Positions 18,340 through 27,353 of a stretch of 64,000 nt of DNA are shown piece after piece. The notes below the pieces were generated by a model that saw nothing but the letters and a program-made list of their open reading frames with translations, was not told where the DNA came from and did no database searches. The position numbers and the translations under genes were made by a program. The first letter of the stretch is position 1. The number at the start of each line of letters is the position of its first letter. The DNA comes from Catenulispora sp. GP43. Lineage in GTDB: Bacteria; Actinomycetota; Actinomycetes; Streptomycetales; Catenulisporaceae. The DNA is taken from assembly GCF_041260665.1 (NCBI RefSeq), contig NZ_JBGCCT010000025.1:108465-172464 (forward strand), read 5' to 3'.

Positions 18340-21006
18340 GTGAGACACCTACCGATCGCCGTGCTCGCTTTCGGCCTGACCGCCGGCGGATTCGGCACCG
18401 CCGCGAGCGCCTCCGCCGGCACCCCGGCACCACATCCGGCCAAAGCCCACGCCGCGTACGCCAATCCCTGCGCGGCGGACAACCTGTCCCCCACGTCCCG
18501 AACGGTGAACCCGGTCGCGGTCTACGCCACCAGCGGCACCGTCGCAAACGCTTCCGCCTTGCTGAACGGGCAGAACACCCGACTGACCGGCAACGGATCG
18601 GCGGTGACGCTGGACTTCGGCAAGGACGTCGGCGGCCTGGTGAGCCTGCGCTTCGCGGACGCCAGCGATTCCAGCCAAAGCGTCGGGCTGGCCTTCTCGG
18701 AGTCCAGCCAGTTCGTCGGCAACGCCAGCGACGCCTCCAGCGGCGGCGGTGCCGACGGCTTCGTGGCGGCGGCGGTTCCGGTCGGCGGTGGGAGCTACAC
18801 CGTGCCGAAGGACAAGCTGCGCGGCGGATTCAGGTATCTGACACTCTTCCTGAACTCCGGCGGCTACGCCGATCTCGACGGCGTCTGGCTGGCGTTCAGC
18901 GCGGCGCCGAACGCCTCGGACCCGGCCGCGTACCCGGACTACTTCTGCTCCAACGACACCGCGCTGAACCAGGCCTGGTACGCCGGCGCCTACACCACCC
19001 AGCTGGACACCATCGATCCGACCGAGGGCCGGGTGTGGCCGCCGCCGTCCTCGGGCTGGGAGAACAACGGCGTCGTCGGCACCGGGACCGAGGTGCTCAC
19101 CGACGGCGCGAAACGGGACCGGTCGGTGTGGCCGGGCGACATGGGGGTCTCGGCGACCACGGCGTACGTGAGCACCGACGACATGCTCGGCGTCCGCAAC
19201 TCCTTGTCCACGATGTATCAGAACCAGAAGTCGACCGGCGAGCTGCCGTACGGCGGTCCCGAGTTCCTCTTCTACAGCTCGGACACCTACCACATATGGA
19301 CGCTGGTCGGGACGTACGCGTACTACCTGTACACGGCCGACAAAACCTGGCTGGACAGCATCTGGAGCAAGTACCAGCTCGGCATGAACTTCATCACCGC
19401 GAAGATCGACGGCAACGGCCTGCTGAACGTCACCGGCACCAACGACTGGGCCCGCGGCGACCAGGGCGGGGAGAACATCGAAGCCAACGCCCTGATGTAC
19501 GAGGCGCTGTCCACCGGGGCGAAACTCGCCACCGCCGAAGGCAACAGCTCGCTGGCCTCGACCTACACGAACAAGGCCGCGACCTTGAAGACGGCCGTGA
19601 ACGCCACGCTGTGGGACTCCTCGACCGGTGCGTACAAGGACAACCCGAGCAGCACGCTGTACCCGCAGGACGGGAACTCGCTGGCGGTCTGGTACGGCCT
19701 GGCCGGCGGTTCGCAGGCTACTGCGATCGCGACCCACCTGCGCGGGAACTGGAACAGCCTGGGAGCTCAGGCCCCTGAGTTCAACAGCAACATCTCGCCG
19801 TTCTCGGGCTCGATGGAGCTCTATGCGCACTTCGCCGCCGGCGACGACGTCAACGCGCTCAACCTGATCCGCGACGAGTGGGGCTACATGCTCGACTCCC
19901 CGATCGGCACCGGCAGCACCTTCTGGGAGGGCTACGCGAACAACGGCACGCTCAACGCGTATTCGAGCCCCTTCACGAGCCTGGCGCACGGCTGGTCGAC
20001 CGGCCCGACCGGCGCGCTGACCACCGACGTGCTGGGCATATCCCCCACCGCACCGTCGGGGAGCTCGTACCAGGTCGTGCCGCACCCCGGCGACCTGACG
20101 CACGTCGAGGGGACGCTGACGGTGGCCGCCGGCAAGCAGATCCACGCCAGCTACGACCACGACAGCGCGGGCGACTTCAGCCTGCAGGTGGATTCCTCGA
20201 CGAACAGCGGCTCGGCCGGCGTCATCGCGGTACCGACGTGGGGTCAGAACCGGACGGTGACGGTGAACGGGCAGACCGCGTGGAACGGCAGCGCGTTCGT
20301 CGGAGCGTCCGGGATCACCAGCGCGGACACCGACGGGCAGTACGTGTACTTCCGCGGGGTCTCCCCCGGTGTCTACACGGTCGCCTACAGCGCCTCGGCG
20401 ACCGCACCGCCGATCTCCTACCGCGAGCTGCCCGGCACCTGGACCCGCTGCGCCGCCGAGAACGGCAGCTGCGCGGTGAGCGGGACGTCGGTGATCGCGT
20501 TCGGGGCCGGCGGGCAGTTCAACTACCTGCAGACAGCCAGCAGCACCACGTGCAACGACACGAACTTCGGCGACCCGGCGCCCAACGTCCCGAAGTGGTG
20601 TTACGTGCAGACCACACAACCGGCCTCGCCCGGCTGGCAACAGTGCGCCACCGAGAACCAGAGCTGCTCCTACAGCGGCCTGATGACGATCGCGTACGGC
20701 GGAGGAGGCACCTACAAGTTCGCCACACTCGGCAGCGGCGGCACCGCCTGCGACAACGCGGTCTTCGGCGACCCGGCGCCGAACACAACCAAGGCCTGCT
20801 TCCTGCTCGGCCCTCCCCCGGGCTTCACGACGTGGACGTCGTGCGCCGCGGAGAACGGGAGCTGCGCGTTCTCCGGGACCCGTGAGGTGGCCTTCGGTGC
20901 GAACGGCCGGTACTACTTCGGCAGCTACAGCGGCGGGACGCCTTGTACGGACACGGTTTTCGGCGACCCGGCGTTCGGGTCGGCGAAGGCGTGCTACCTC
21001 CAGTAG
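18340..21006 (+). CDS. Secreted GH78-type alpha-L-rhamnosidase with three C-terminal Cys-rich repeats
   Basis: 888 residues from GTG 18340, chosen because AGGAGAGG lies 7 bases before it; the ATG at 18292 has no ribosome site. A signal peptide (HLPIAVLAFGLTAGGFGTAA region) directs export. The (alpha/alpha)6 catalytic domain shows DGAKRDRSVWPGD at about residues 254-266 and SLAHGWSTGPTGAL, both GH78 hallmarks. After about residue 700 come three repeats of 57-59 residues, each with the pattern WxxCAxENxSC, FGDPA and a final KxC(F/Y), probably disulfide-bonded carbohydrate-binding modules. Upstream operator and downstream sugar importer suggest rhamnoside use. Confidence 0.85.
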   Translation: MRHLPIAVLAFGLTAGGFGTAASASAGTPAPHPAKAHAAYANPCAADNLSPTSRTVNPVAVYATSGTVANASALLNGQNTRLTGNGSAVTLDFGKDVGGLVSLRFADASDSSQSVGLAFSESSQFVGNASDASSGGGADGFVAAAVPVGGGSYTVPKDKLRGGFRYLTLFLNSGGYADLDGVWLAFSAAPNASDPAAYPDYFCSNDTALNQAWYAGAYTTQLDTIDPTEGRVWPPPSSGWENNGVVGTGTEVLTDGAKRDRSVWPGDMGVSATTAYVSTDDMLGVRNSLSTMYQNQKSTGELPYGGPEFLFYSSDTYHIWTLVGTYAYYLYTADKTWLDSIWSKYQLGMNFITAKIDGNGLLNVTGTNDWARGDQGGENIEANALMYEALSTGAKLATAEGNSSLASTYTNKAATLKTAVNATLWDSSTGAYKDNPSSTLYPQDGNSLAVWYGLAGGSQATAIATHLRGNWNSLGAQAPEFNSNISPFSGSMELYAHFAAGDDVNALNLIRDEWGYMLDSPIGTGSTFWEGYANNGTLNAYSSPFTSLAHGWSTGPTGALTTDVLGISPTAPSGSSYQVVPHPGDLTHVEGTLTVAAGKQIHASYDHDSAGDFSLQVDSSTNSGSAGVIAVPTWGQNRTVTVNGQTAWNGSAFVGASGITSADTDGQYVYFRGVSPGVYTVAYSASATAPPISYRELPGTWTRCAAENGSCAVSGTSVIAFGAGGQFNYLQTASSTTCNDTNFGDPAPNVPKWCYVQTTQPASPGWQQCATENQSCSYSGLMTIAYGGGGTYKFATLGSGGTACDNAVFGDPAPNTTKACFLLGPPPGFTTWTSCAAENGSCAFSGTREVAFGANGRYYFGSYSGGTPCTDTVFGDPAFGSAKACYLQ
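20437..21003 (+). repeat. Three tandem cysteine-rich repeats within the rhamnosidase
   Basis: Repeat units at 20437-20610, 20632-20808 and 20830-21003. Each starts with an aromatic WxxC, has four cysteines, a central (A/S)(F/Y)G(A/G)(G/N)G segment and ends with FGDPA followed by a lysine and the last Cys. The regular spacing and short Pro-containing linkers argue for separate folded modules. Confidence 0.8.
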
Positions 21007-21009
21007 TCA

Positions 21010-21021
21010 TGAATCGATTCA
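21010..21021. promoter_or_regulatory. Perfect 12-base palindrome upstream of the sugar ABC importer
   Basis: TGAATCGATTCA reads the same on both strands. It lies 4 bases after the rhamnosidase stop and 111 bases before the importer start, so the importer operon probably has its own promoter under the same regulator as the rhamnosidase. Confidence 0.6.
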
Positions 21022-21132
21022 GCGATGATCAGCCCGCTTACTCAGCCAAACCGGCTCCGCAGCCCTTGACGCACCTCACTCTCGGAGCTAACTTCACCGC
21101 AATTTCATTGAAACAATTCACTCGGGAGTCTC

Positions 21133-22683
21133 ATGGACAACCCCGAAAACCCCGACCCGGACCCCACGACTCCGGTCCTCGCGCTGGAGGGGGTGAGCAA
21201 GTCCTTCGGAGCCGTTCACGCTCTGCGTTCGGTGTCCCTTCAGCTGTTCAGCGGCGAGGCGCACGCACTGGCCGGCGAGAACGGGGCCGGCAAATCCACG
21301 CTGATCAAGGTGCTGGCCGGGGTGCACCGGCCGGATGAGGGCTCTGTGCTGCTGGACGGGGCACCGGTCGAGTTCGGCGGGCCGGCCGCCGCGCGGGACG
21401 CCGGTGTCGCCGTCATCTATCAGGAACCCACGTTGTTCCCCGACTTGAGCGTGGCGGAGAACATCTTCATGGGCCGCCAGCCCACGCGCTCGTTCGGGCG
21501 GGTCGACCACCGCGCGGTGCGCGAGGCGGTGGCCGCGTTGTTCGCCAGGCTCGGGGTCGCGATGGATCCCGAGCGGCCGGCCCGGGGCCTGTCCATCGCC
21601 GATCAGCAGCTGGTGGAAATCGCCAAGGCGCTGTCCTTCGACGCGCGGGTGCTGATCATGGACGAGCCGACGGCTGCGCTGACCGGCAGCGAGGTGGCCC
21701 GGCTGTTCACGGTGGTGCGGGCCCTGCGCGAGCAGGGCGCGGCGGTGCTGTTCATCTCGCACCGGCTGTCGGAGATCTTCGAGCTCTGCCAGCGGGTCAC
21801 CACGCTGCGGGACGGCGCGCTGGTCGCCGCCGAACCGCTGGCCGGCCTGACCGAGGCCGATCTGGTGCGGCGCATGGTCGGCCGGACTCTGGACGAGCTC
21901 TATCCCAAACAGGAAACGGCGGTCGGGGACATCGCGCTGGACGTCAGCAGGCTGACTCGCGAAGGGGTCTTCACCGACGTCTCCTTCCAGGTCCGCTCCG
22001 GCGAGATCGTGGGCCTGGCCGGACTGGTCGGTGCCGGACGCAGCGAGGTGGCGCGCGCCGTGTTCGGCGTCGACCGCTTCGACGCCGGCCACGTCGCCGT
22101 CGGCGGACGCCGCCTGAAACCGGGCTCGCCGAGCCTGGCGATGGCCGCCGGACTGGCCCTGGTTCCGGAGGACCGGCGCGCGCAGGGCCTGATCATGCAG
22201 ATGAGCGTCGAGCGCAACATCGGCCTGGCCGATCTGCGCGCGGCGACCACCGCCGGGCTGGTGAGCCGGCGCGCAGAGCGTGACCGCGCGGTCGATTGGG
22301 CGGCCAGGCTCCAGGTGAAGTACGCGCGCCTGTCGGATCTGGTCGGCACGCTCTCCGGCGGCAACCAGCAGAAGGTGGTCCTGGCCAAGTGGCTGGCGAC
22401 CGGGCCGCGGGTGCTGATCGTCGACGAGCCCACGCGCGGGATCGACGTCGGCACGAAGGCCGAGGTGCACCGGCTGCTCTCGCAGCTGGCGGCGGACGGC
22501 GTCGCGGTGCTGATGATCTCCTCGGATCTGCCGGAGATCCTGGGCATGGCCGACCGGGTGCTGGTGATGCGCGAGGGCCGGATCAGCGCCGAGATCTCCC
22601 GCGAGGGGGCCACGGAGCAGACCGTGATGGCGGCGGCCACGGGCGCGGCAGCCACCGGCGCGGCGGCCGGGGGTGCGCGATGA
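21133..22683 (+). CDS. Sugar ABC importer ATPase with two nucleotide-binding domains (RbsA/RhaT type)
   Basis: 516 residues, the standard size of a duplicated monosaccharide-import ATPase. NBD1 has Walker [10 protein letters not shown] and Walker B region [18 protein letters not shown]2 has the GLVGAGRSE variant of Walker A, signature [16 protein letters not shown] and [12 protein letters not shown]. It powers uptake through the two permeases that follow. GGGAG precedes the ATG, and the stop overlaps the first permease as ATGA. Position next to a rhamnosidase suggests L-rhamnose as substrate; ribose, xylose or autoinducer importers look similar. Confidence 0.92.
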   Translation: MDNPENPDPDPTTPVLALEGVSKSFGAVHALRSVSLQLFSGEAHALAGENGAGKSTLIKVLAGVHRPDEGSVLLDGAPVEFGGPAAARDAGVAVIYQEPTLFPDLSVAENIFMGRQPTRSFGRVDHRAVREAVAALFARLGVAMDPERPARGLSIADQQLVEIAKALSFDARVLIMDEPTAALTGSEVARLFTVVRALREQGAAVLFISHRLSEIFELCQRVTTLRDGALVAAEPLAGLTEADLVRRMVGRTLDELYPKQETAVGDIALDVSRLTREGVFTDVSFQVRSGEIVGLAGLVGAGRSEVARAVFGVDRFDAGHVAVGGRRLKPGSPSLAMAAGLALVPEDRRAQGLIMQMSVERNIGLADLRAATTAGLVSRRAERDRAVDWAARLQVKYARLSDLVGTLSGGNQQKVVLAKWLATGPRVLIVDEPTRGIDVGTKAEVHRLLSQLAADGVAVLMISSDLPEILGMADRVLVMREGRISAEISREGATEQTVMAAATGAAATGAAAGGAR

Positions 22684-23735
22684 CGGCGTCAGCCACAGCG
22701 GCGGCCGTGCAGGCGGTGCCGGCCGCCGACGCGCCGCGCGCGCTGCTCGACCGGGTGCTGCGGATGCGCGAGCTGGCGATCCTGGCGGTGCTGGCCGTGA
22801 TGCTGACGGCCACGCAGATCGACAACACCTCGTTCCTGTCCGAGCAGGGCATCAAGGACCTGTTGCTGAACGCGACGATCCTGGTTCTGGTGGCGGTCGG
22901 CGAGGCGGTCGTGGTGGTCACCGGCAACGTCGACCTGTCGGTGGGCTCGGTGCTGGGCGTCACCGCGTTCGCGGCCGGGGATCTGCTGCGGCACGGAGGG
23001 AATCCGGTCCTGGCGGTCGGGCTGGCGATCGTCCTGGGCGCCGGCTTCGGTGCGTTCAACGGGGTGCTCGTGGGCGTGGGTCAGGTGCCTTCGCTGGTGG
23101 TCACTTTGGGGACGCTCTACATCATCCGTGCCTTGGACTCGATCTGGGTCGGTTCCCGGGAGGTCACCGCGGCCCGGCTACCGAGCGGCTTCAAGAGCTT
23201 CGGCCACGACGGGATCTGGGCGGTGCCGTATCTGGCGGTGCTGGCGGCGGTCGTGCTGGTCGCGGTCGGCTACTTCCTGCGGAACTACCGCAGCGGCCGG
23301 GAGTGCTACGCCCTGGGTTCGCACGCGCAGGCCGCGGCGCTGGCCGGGGTGCCGGTGCGGCGGCGGATCGTGGGGGCGTTCGTGCTGTGCGGGGCGCTCG
23401 CGGGACTGGCCGGGGCGTTGTATCTGGCCCGGTTCGGGTACGCCGACGCCGGGACCGGCAGCGGCTACGAGCTCACGGTGGTCTCGGCCGTGGTGGTCGG
23501 CGGCGTCGGGTTCACCGGGGGTTCGGGCAGCGTGTACGGGGCGGCGCTGGGCGCGCTGCTGCTCACCTCCATCAACAGCGTCCTGCCCGCGATCGGCGTC
23601 AGCTCGGTGTGGGTCGAGGCGATCGACGGGATCCTGCTGCTCCTGGCCATCTCGGTGGACCGGGTCGTGGCGCTGCGGATCGCCGGGCTGCTGCGCAGCC
23701 GGGCCCGACAGGCGAGGACCATCGCTGATGGCTGA
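22680..23735 (+). CDS. Sugar ABC importer permease 1 (RbsC type)
   Basis: 351 residues, about 8-10 transmembrane segments. The BPD_transp_2 hallmark [16 protein letters not shown] is present, as is [19 protein letters not shown] near the C-terminus. The N-terminal 30 residues are cytoplasmic and alanine-rich. ATG 22680 overlaps the ATPase stop by 4 bases; the frame opens further upstream only as a shadow of the ATPase gene. It pairs with permease 2 as a heterodimer, the arrangement of rhamnose and autoinducer-2 systems. Confidence 0.92.
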   Translation: MTASATAAAVQAVPAADAPRALLDRVLRMRELAILAVLAVMLTATQIDNTSFLSEQGIKDLLLNATILVLVAVGEAVVVVTGNVDLSVGSVLGVTAFAAGDLLRHGGNPVLAVGLAIVLGAGFGAFNGVLVGVGQVPSLVVTLGTLYIIRALDSIWVGSREVTAARLPSGFKSFGHDGIWAVPYLAVLAAVVLVAVGYFLRNYRSGRECYALGSHAQAAALAGVPVRRRIVGAFVLCGALAGLAGALYLARFGYADAGTGSGYELTVVSAVVVGGVGFTGGSGSVYGAALGALLLTSINSVLPAIGVSSVWVEAIDGILLLLAISVDRVVALRIAGLLRSRARQARTIADG

Positions 23736-24720
23736 TATTCCGGCCGCGCCGAGCGGCTTGCGCCGGCCGCCCCTGCACGGCGCCCTGCGCTGGGACACCG
23801 TGGTCTCAGTGCTGCTGGTGATCCTGCTCGCCGTCTCCTTCAGCACCGTCGGCGGTTTCGGCAACGCGCTGAACATCAGCTTCCTGATCGGTAACACGCT
23901 GCCGGTCGCGGCAATCGCGCTGCCGATGACGATGCTGGTGGCCTCTGGGGAGATCGACCTGTCGGTGGGCTCCACGGTGGGCTTGTCGGGGGCGGTGATG
24001 GGCGCGCTGTGGAACCACGGCATGAACATCAACGCGATCATCGTGGTCTGCGCGGCGCTCGGCGTGGTCTGCGGTCTCATCAATGCCCTGCTGGTGACCC
24101 GGCTTGGGCTGCCCTCGCTGGCGGTCACGATCGGCACGATGGCGCTGTACCGGGGCGTCGCGCAGATCGTGCTCGGCTCGAATTCGGTCACCGACTTCCC
24201 GCAGAACTACCTGGATTTCGGCTCCGGGCGCCTGGCCGGCTCGTTCCTGCCGACCGCCGTCCTGCCCTGGCTGGTGCTGGCCGCCGCGGCCGCGGTGGTG
24301 CTGCACGCCACCGGCTTCGGCCGCTCGGTCTTCGCCGTCGGCGCCTCGGCCGAGGCCGCCTGGTTCGCCGGGGTGCGGGTAAAGCGGGTCAAGCTGTCGC
24401 TGTTCGTGGCCACCGGCCTGGTGTCCTCGCTCACCGGGGTGTTCTGGGTGCTGCACTACGCCAGCGCCACCTACAGCAACGCCACCGGTCTGGAGCTGTC
24501 GGTCGTGGCCGCGGTCCTGCTCGGCGGCGTGGACTTCGACGGCGGCCGCGGCACCGTCGGCGGCGCGATCGCCGGGGTCTTCCTGCTGGGCACGCTGCAG
24601 AACGTGATGAGTCTGGCCGACGTCTCGGCGCAGTCCCAGACGATCGTCACCGGCGTGCTGCTGACCGTCTCCGTGCTCGGGCCACGCGTGGCCCGGCAGA
24701 TGTCGCCATCGATCCGTTGA
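23728..24720 (+). CDS. Sugar ABC importer permease 2 (RbsC type)
   Basis: 330 residues of hydrophobic protein with the family signature SGEIDLSVGSTVGLSGAVMG and LLGGVDFDGGRGTVGGAIAG. It overlaps permease 1 by 8 bases. Two different permeases with one duplicated ATPase are characteristic of rhamnose-type (RhaP/RhaQ) and autoinducer-2 importers, whereas ribose systems use one permease twice. This supports, without proving, a deoxysugar substrate. Confidence 0.92.
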   Translation: MADIPAAPSGLRRPPLHGALRWDTVVSVLLVILLAVSFSTVGGFGNALNISFLIGNTLPVAAIALPMTMLVASGEIDLSVGSTVGLSGAVMGALWNHGMNINAIIVVCAALGVVCGLINALLVTRLGLPSLAVTIGTMALYRGVAQIVLGSNSVTDFPQNYLDFGSGRLAGSFLPTAVLPWLVLAAAAAVVLHATGFGRSVFAVGASAEAAWFAGVRVKRVKLSLFVATGLVSSLTGVFWVLHYASATYSNATGLELSVVAAVLLGGVDFDGGRGTVGGAIAGVFLLGTLQNVMSLADVSAQSQTIVTGVLLTVSVLGPRVARQMSPSIR

Positions 24721-24730
24721 GGGGAATGCC

Positions 24731-25813
24731 ATGAGCAAAGCCACGAGCTTCGCGGCCCTGGCCGCCGGCAGTCTGCTGGCGCTGAGTCTGAGCGCGTGCG
24801 GCGGGGCCACCAAGAGCTCCACCGACAAGGCGGCGTCCACCGCCCCGGCCGCCGGGCAGGGCGGCGCGGCGAACCCGGACGCCGCGACGAAGAAGGGCCT
24901 GGCCGTCGCCTTCCTGCCCAAACAGGTCAACAATCCCTACTTCAACATCTCCGACGCCGGAGGGAACACCGCACTGACCGCACTCGGCGAGAGCTACAAG
25001 GAGGTCGGCACCAACAGCGCCACCGACACCGCCGGACAGGTGTCCTACGTCAATACCCTGACGCAGCAGCACGTGTCGGCCATCGCGGTGTCCGCACAGG
25101 ATCCCGGCGCGCTGTGCACGGCGCTGAAGCAGGCGATGAGCTCGGGCATCAAGGTCGTCACCTACGACTCGGACACCGATCCGGGCTGCCGGCAGGCGTT
25201 CGTGTCCCAGGCCAGTTCCGAGGACCTGGGACGCAGCGAGGTCGACCTGCTGGGCAAGGAGCTGAACTACTCCGGGCAGATCGCGATCCTGTCGGCGGCG
25301 CAGACCGCGACGAATCAGAACGCGTGGATCGGCTACATGCAGGACGAGCTGAAGAAGCCGCAGTTCGCGAACATGAAGCTGGTGAAGATCGCCTACGGCA
25401 ACGACGACGCGCAGATGTCGTTCCAGCAGACGCAGGGACTGTTGCAGCAGTACCCGGATCTGAAGGGGATCATCTCGCCGACCACGGTCGGGATCAAAGC
25501 GGCCGCGCAGTATCTCGACGGCTCGCAGTACAAGGGCAAGGTGCTGCTGACCGGCCTGGGGACGCCGAACGACATGCGCTCCTACGTCCAGGACGGCACG
25601 GTCAAGGCCTTCGAGCTGTGGGACCCGGGCAAACTCGGCCAGCTCGCGGCGTACACCGCGGTGGCCCTGGCCTCCGGGCAGATCTCCGGCGCGCAGGGGC
25701 AGAGCTTCACCGCCGGGTCGCTGGGCCGTTTCACGGTCGGGGCCCAGGGGGTGGTGACGCTCGGCGCGCCGACCGTGTTCGACTCCTCGAACATCGGCCA
25801 GTACGACTTCTAG
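24731..25813 (+). CDS. Sugar-binding lipoprotein of the ABC importer
   Basis: 360 residues. The signal ends in the lipobox LSACGG, so the mature protein is lipid-anchored outside the cell. A Thr/Ala-rich spacer precedes a periplasmic-binding-protein type 1 fold: GLAVAFLPKQVNNPYFNI, TYDSDTDPGC, then GIISPTTVGIKAAAQYL. It delivers sugar to the permease pair. GGGGA precedes the ATG, 10 bases after permease 2. Like RhaS-type binding proteins, it is the last gene of the operon here. Confidence 0.92.
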   Translation: MSKATSFAALAAGSLLALSLSACGGATKSSTDKAASTAPAAGQGGAANPDAATKKGLAVAFLPKQVNNPYFNISDAGGNTALTALGESYKEVGTNSATDTAGQVSYVNTLTQQHVSAIAVSAQDPGALCTALKQAMSSGIKVVTYDSDTDPGCRQAFVSQASSEDLGRSEVDLLGKELNYSGQIAILSAAQTATNQNAWIGYMQDELKKPQFANMKLVKIAYGNDDAQMSFQQTQGLLQQYPDLKGIISPTTVGIKAAAQYLDGSQYKGKVLLTGLGTPNDMRSYVQDGTVKAFELWDPGKLGQLAAYTAVALASGQISGAQGQSFTAGSLGRFTVGAQGVVTLGAPTVFDSSNIGQYDF

Positions 25814-25890
25814 CGACCGTTGCGACAGCCGGCCGCCGGGGCTGCGCGAGCGGCCCGGCGTGCTGGGCGGCGCGGCGTGCTGGGCGGCCC

Positions 25891-25922
25891 GGCGGTCAGG
25901 CGGTCAGGCGGTCAGGCGGTCA
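25891..25922. repeat. Four exact copies of GGCGGTCA covering a stop codon
   Basis: Four perfect octamers in tandem. The last copy supplies the stop codon (TGA on the minus strand) of the VOC gene. Just upstream (25858-25890) a GGCGTGCTGGGCGG unit is also repeated. The same octamer occurs twice more at 63701-63724. Confidence 0.85.
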
Positions 25923-26276
25923 GCTGTGCAGCGTGACGACGTACCCGTCGGGGTCGGCGAACGCGAAGGTCCGGCCGAACGGGCCGTCGAACGGCTCGGT
26001 CACGATCGGCACGCCGTGCTCGGTGAGGTCGGCGTGGATCTTGTCGACGTCCTCGGCCTTGAGCCACAGCGCCACGCCCCAGCCGAGCTTGTCGGTGGCG
26101 TCCAGGTCGACCAGGGGTTCGCGCACCGCGAACGGGATCGGCCGGGTGTCGAAGACCACCCCGTGGGGCGGGGAGACGGCTGCGCGGGTGAGTCCCAGCC
26201 GCTCCTCGTAGAAGCGTGCGGACGCCTCCAGGTCGTGTACCTGCAGGGCGATGAACGACGGTCCGACGGCGGCCAT
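25920..26276 (-). CDS. Glyoxalase/VOC-family protein
   Basis: 118 residues with the paired beta-alpha-beta-beta-beta layout: SFIALQVHDLEASARFYEER at the start and FAFADPDGYVVTLHS at the end, the latter holding a typical metal- or substrate-binding C-terminal motif. Possible roles include bleomycin-type resistance, glyoxalase or dioxygenase; none can be chosen from sequence. It is divergent from a MarR gene with shared operator-like sites, so MarR probably controls it. Confidence 0.85.
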   Translation of the reverse strand: MAAVGPSFIALQVHDLEASARFYEERLGLTRAAVSPPHGVVFDTRPIPFAVREPLVDLDATDKLGWGVALWLKAEDVDKIHADLTEHGVPIVTEPFDGPFGRTFAFADPDGYVVTLHS

Positions 26277-26297
26277 GGCGGCACCTCTCCTTAGTTG

Positions 26298-26356
26298 TCA
26301 GGAAACCTGATATCCAGGGTAGGCCCGCGGCGCGAACAATGCAAGGTAACCTGATA
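26298..26356. promoter_or_regulatory. Two MarR-type operator-like sites between VOC and MarR genes
   Basis: TCAGGAAACCTGATA (26298-26312) has arms TCAGG/CCTGA. A second related site, AAGGTAACCTGATA (26343-26356), lies about four to five helical turns away and shares the half-site ACCTGATA. The second site touches the MarR start codon, so binding should repress both divergent genes. Confidence 0.55.
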
Positions 26357-26359
26357 ACC

Positions 26360-26833
26360 ATGAGCGGCTCAGAACGGCCCCAGGACACCGTCGACCGGCC
26401 CGGGTACCTGATCAAAAGGGCCCAGGCCGCGCTGCACGCCCACATGGCCCGGGCGCTGCACGAGCACGGCGTCACCCTCACCCAGTTCGCCGTACTCACG
26501 GCCCTGGACGAGGAACCCGGCCTGTCCAACGCCGAACTGGCGCGACGGGCGTTCATCACCCCGCAGAGCATGAACGAGACCCTGCGCGACCTGGAAAAGC
26601 ACGCGTGGGTCACCCGCAGCCGGCATCCCACCCATGGACGGATCCTGCGGATCGAACTCACCGAGCAGGGCCGCGCGACCCTGCAGGCCTGCGACAAGAC
26701 GGTGAACGTCATCGAGCAGCGGATGCTCGCCGACCTCGACGCCGGCCAGCGCCGCCAACTCGCCACGGCATTGAGCAGCTGTATCGCCGCCTTGAACGCC
26801 GCGCAGCCGGACACAACCCACGCGCCCTCATAA
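26360..26833 (+). CDS. MarR-family transcriptional regulator
   Basis: 157 residues from ATG 26360; ATG 26339 is also in frame but lies inside the presumed operator region and lacks a ribosome site. The winged helix is clear: TQFAVLTALDEEPGLSNAEL, ITPQSMNETLRDLEKHAWVTR, then the wing HPTHGRILRIELTEQG. MarR dimers usually repress a divergent gene and are released by small aromatic ligands. The divergent VOC gene is the obvious target. It may be translated from a leaderless or poorly initiated message. Confidence 0.88.
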   Translation: MSGSERPQDTVDRPGYLIKRAQAALHAHMARALHEHGVTLTQFAVLTALDEEPGLSNAELARRAFITPQSMNETLRDLEKHAWVTRSRHPTHGRILRIELTEQGRATLQACDKTVNVIEQRMLADLDAGQRRQLATALSSCIAALNAAQPDTTHAPS

Positions 26834-26848
26834 GGAACCGCGGACGAA

Positions 26849-26885
26849 CGTCGAGCCCCGCCTCGGCGGGAGGCGGGGCTCGACG
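26849..26885. terminator. Strong bidirectional hairpin terminator
   Basis: CGTCGAGCCCCGCCTC pairs perfectly with GAGGCGGGGCTCGACG around the loop GGCGG: 16 base pairs. It sits between the MarR gene (plus) and the esterase remnant (minus), 15 bases after the MarR stop. No U-tract on either side. Confidence 0.85.
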
Positions 26886-26916
26886 GTTCCGGTGGGGTGT
26901 CAGAACACGTACAGCG

Positions 26917-27353
26917 TCAGGCGACGTAGACGGAGACGCCCATGCCGGCCAGCGCGGAGACGTGCGCGCCGGGGTCGATGTTGTTCCAGATGACGTCGCG
27001 CGCCGGCGGCGCGGTCCGGGTGAGCCAGTTCGAGTACCAGCCGCGCGCGCCGCCGTCGGGCATCACGAAGATCATGCCGGCGTTGCTGTTGATGGAGGGG
27101 AACCACCAGTAGTTCGCGGGGTCGGCGCCCGGCGTGGAGCCGTTGAACAGGTACAGCACCGGGTAGCGCTTTGTCGGATTGCTGTAGTAGTCCGACGGCA
27201 GCACGATCCGGATGTGGTGGCCGCCGTTGTCCAGCCCCGGCTGCCCGGCGACCTGCGGCGTGGAGACCGTGATGACGAAGTCGTAGGCGGTGTTGGTCTG
27301 CGTGTAGGCGGGCACAGGCGCGGCTGGGGGCCACGACGCGCTTCCAGGCAGGG
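26917..27353 (-). pseudogene. Remnant of a secreted esterase (antigen-85/esterase-D type)
   Basis: The open frame on the minus strand encodes an esterase beginning: AYDFVITVSTPQVAGQPGLD, HHIRIVLPSDYY, RYPVLYLFNG, MIFVMPDGG and GWYSNW. It then jumps to VSALAGMGVSVYVA and stops. The nucleophile elbow GxSxGG, the catalytic Asp and His, and about 150 residues are missing. The frame has no ATG or GTG near a plausible start and runs back into the tail of the SARP gene in another frame. It therefore looks both 5'-truncated and internally deleted. A short protein of new function cannot be excluded. Confidence 0.65.

Noticed and set aside
17262..18494. N-terminal extension of the PfkB frame through the DeoR gene
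   Set aside because: The kinase starts at 17261 with the canonical FruK N-terminus and an ATGA overlap; upstream is antisense-like.
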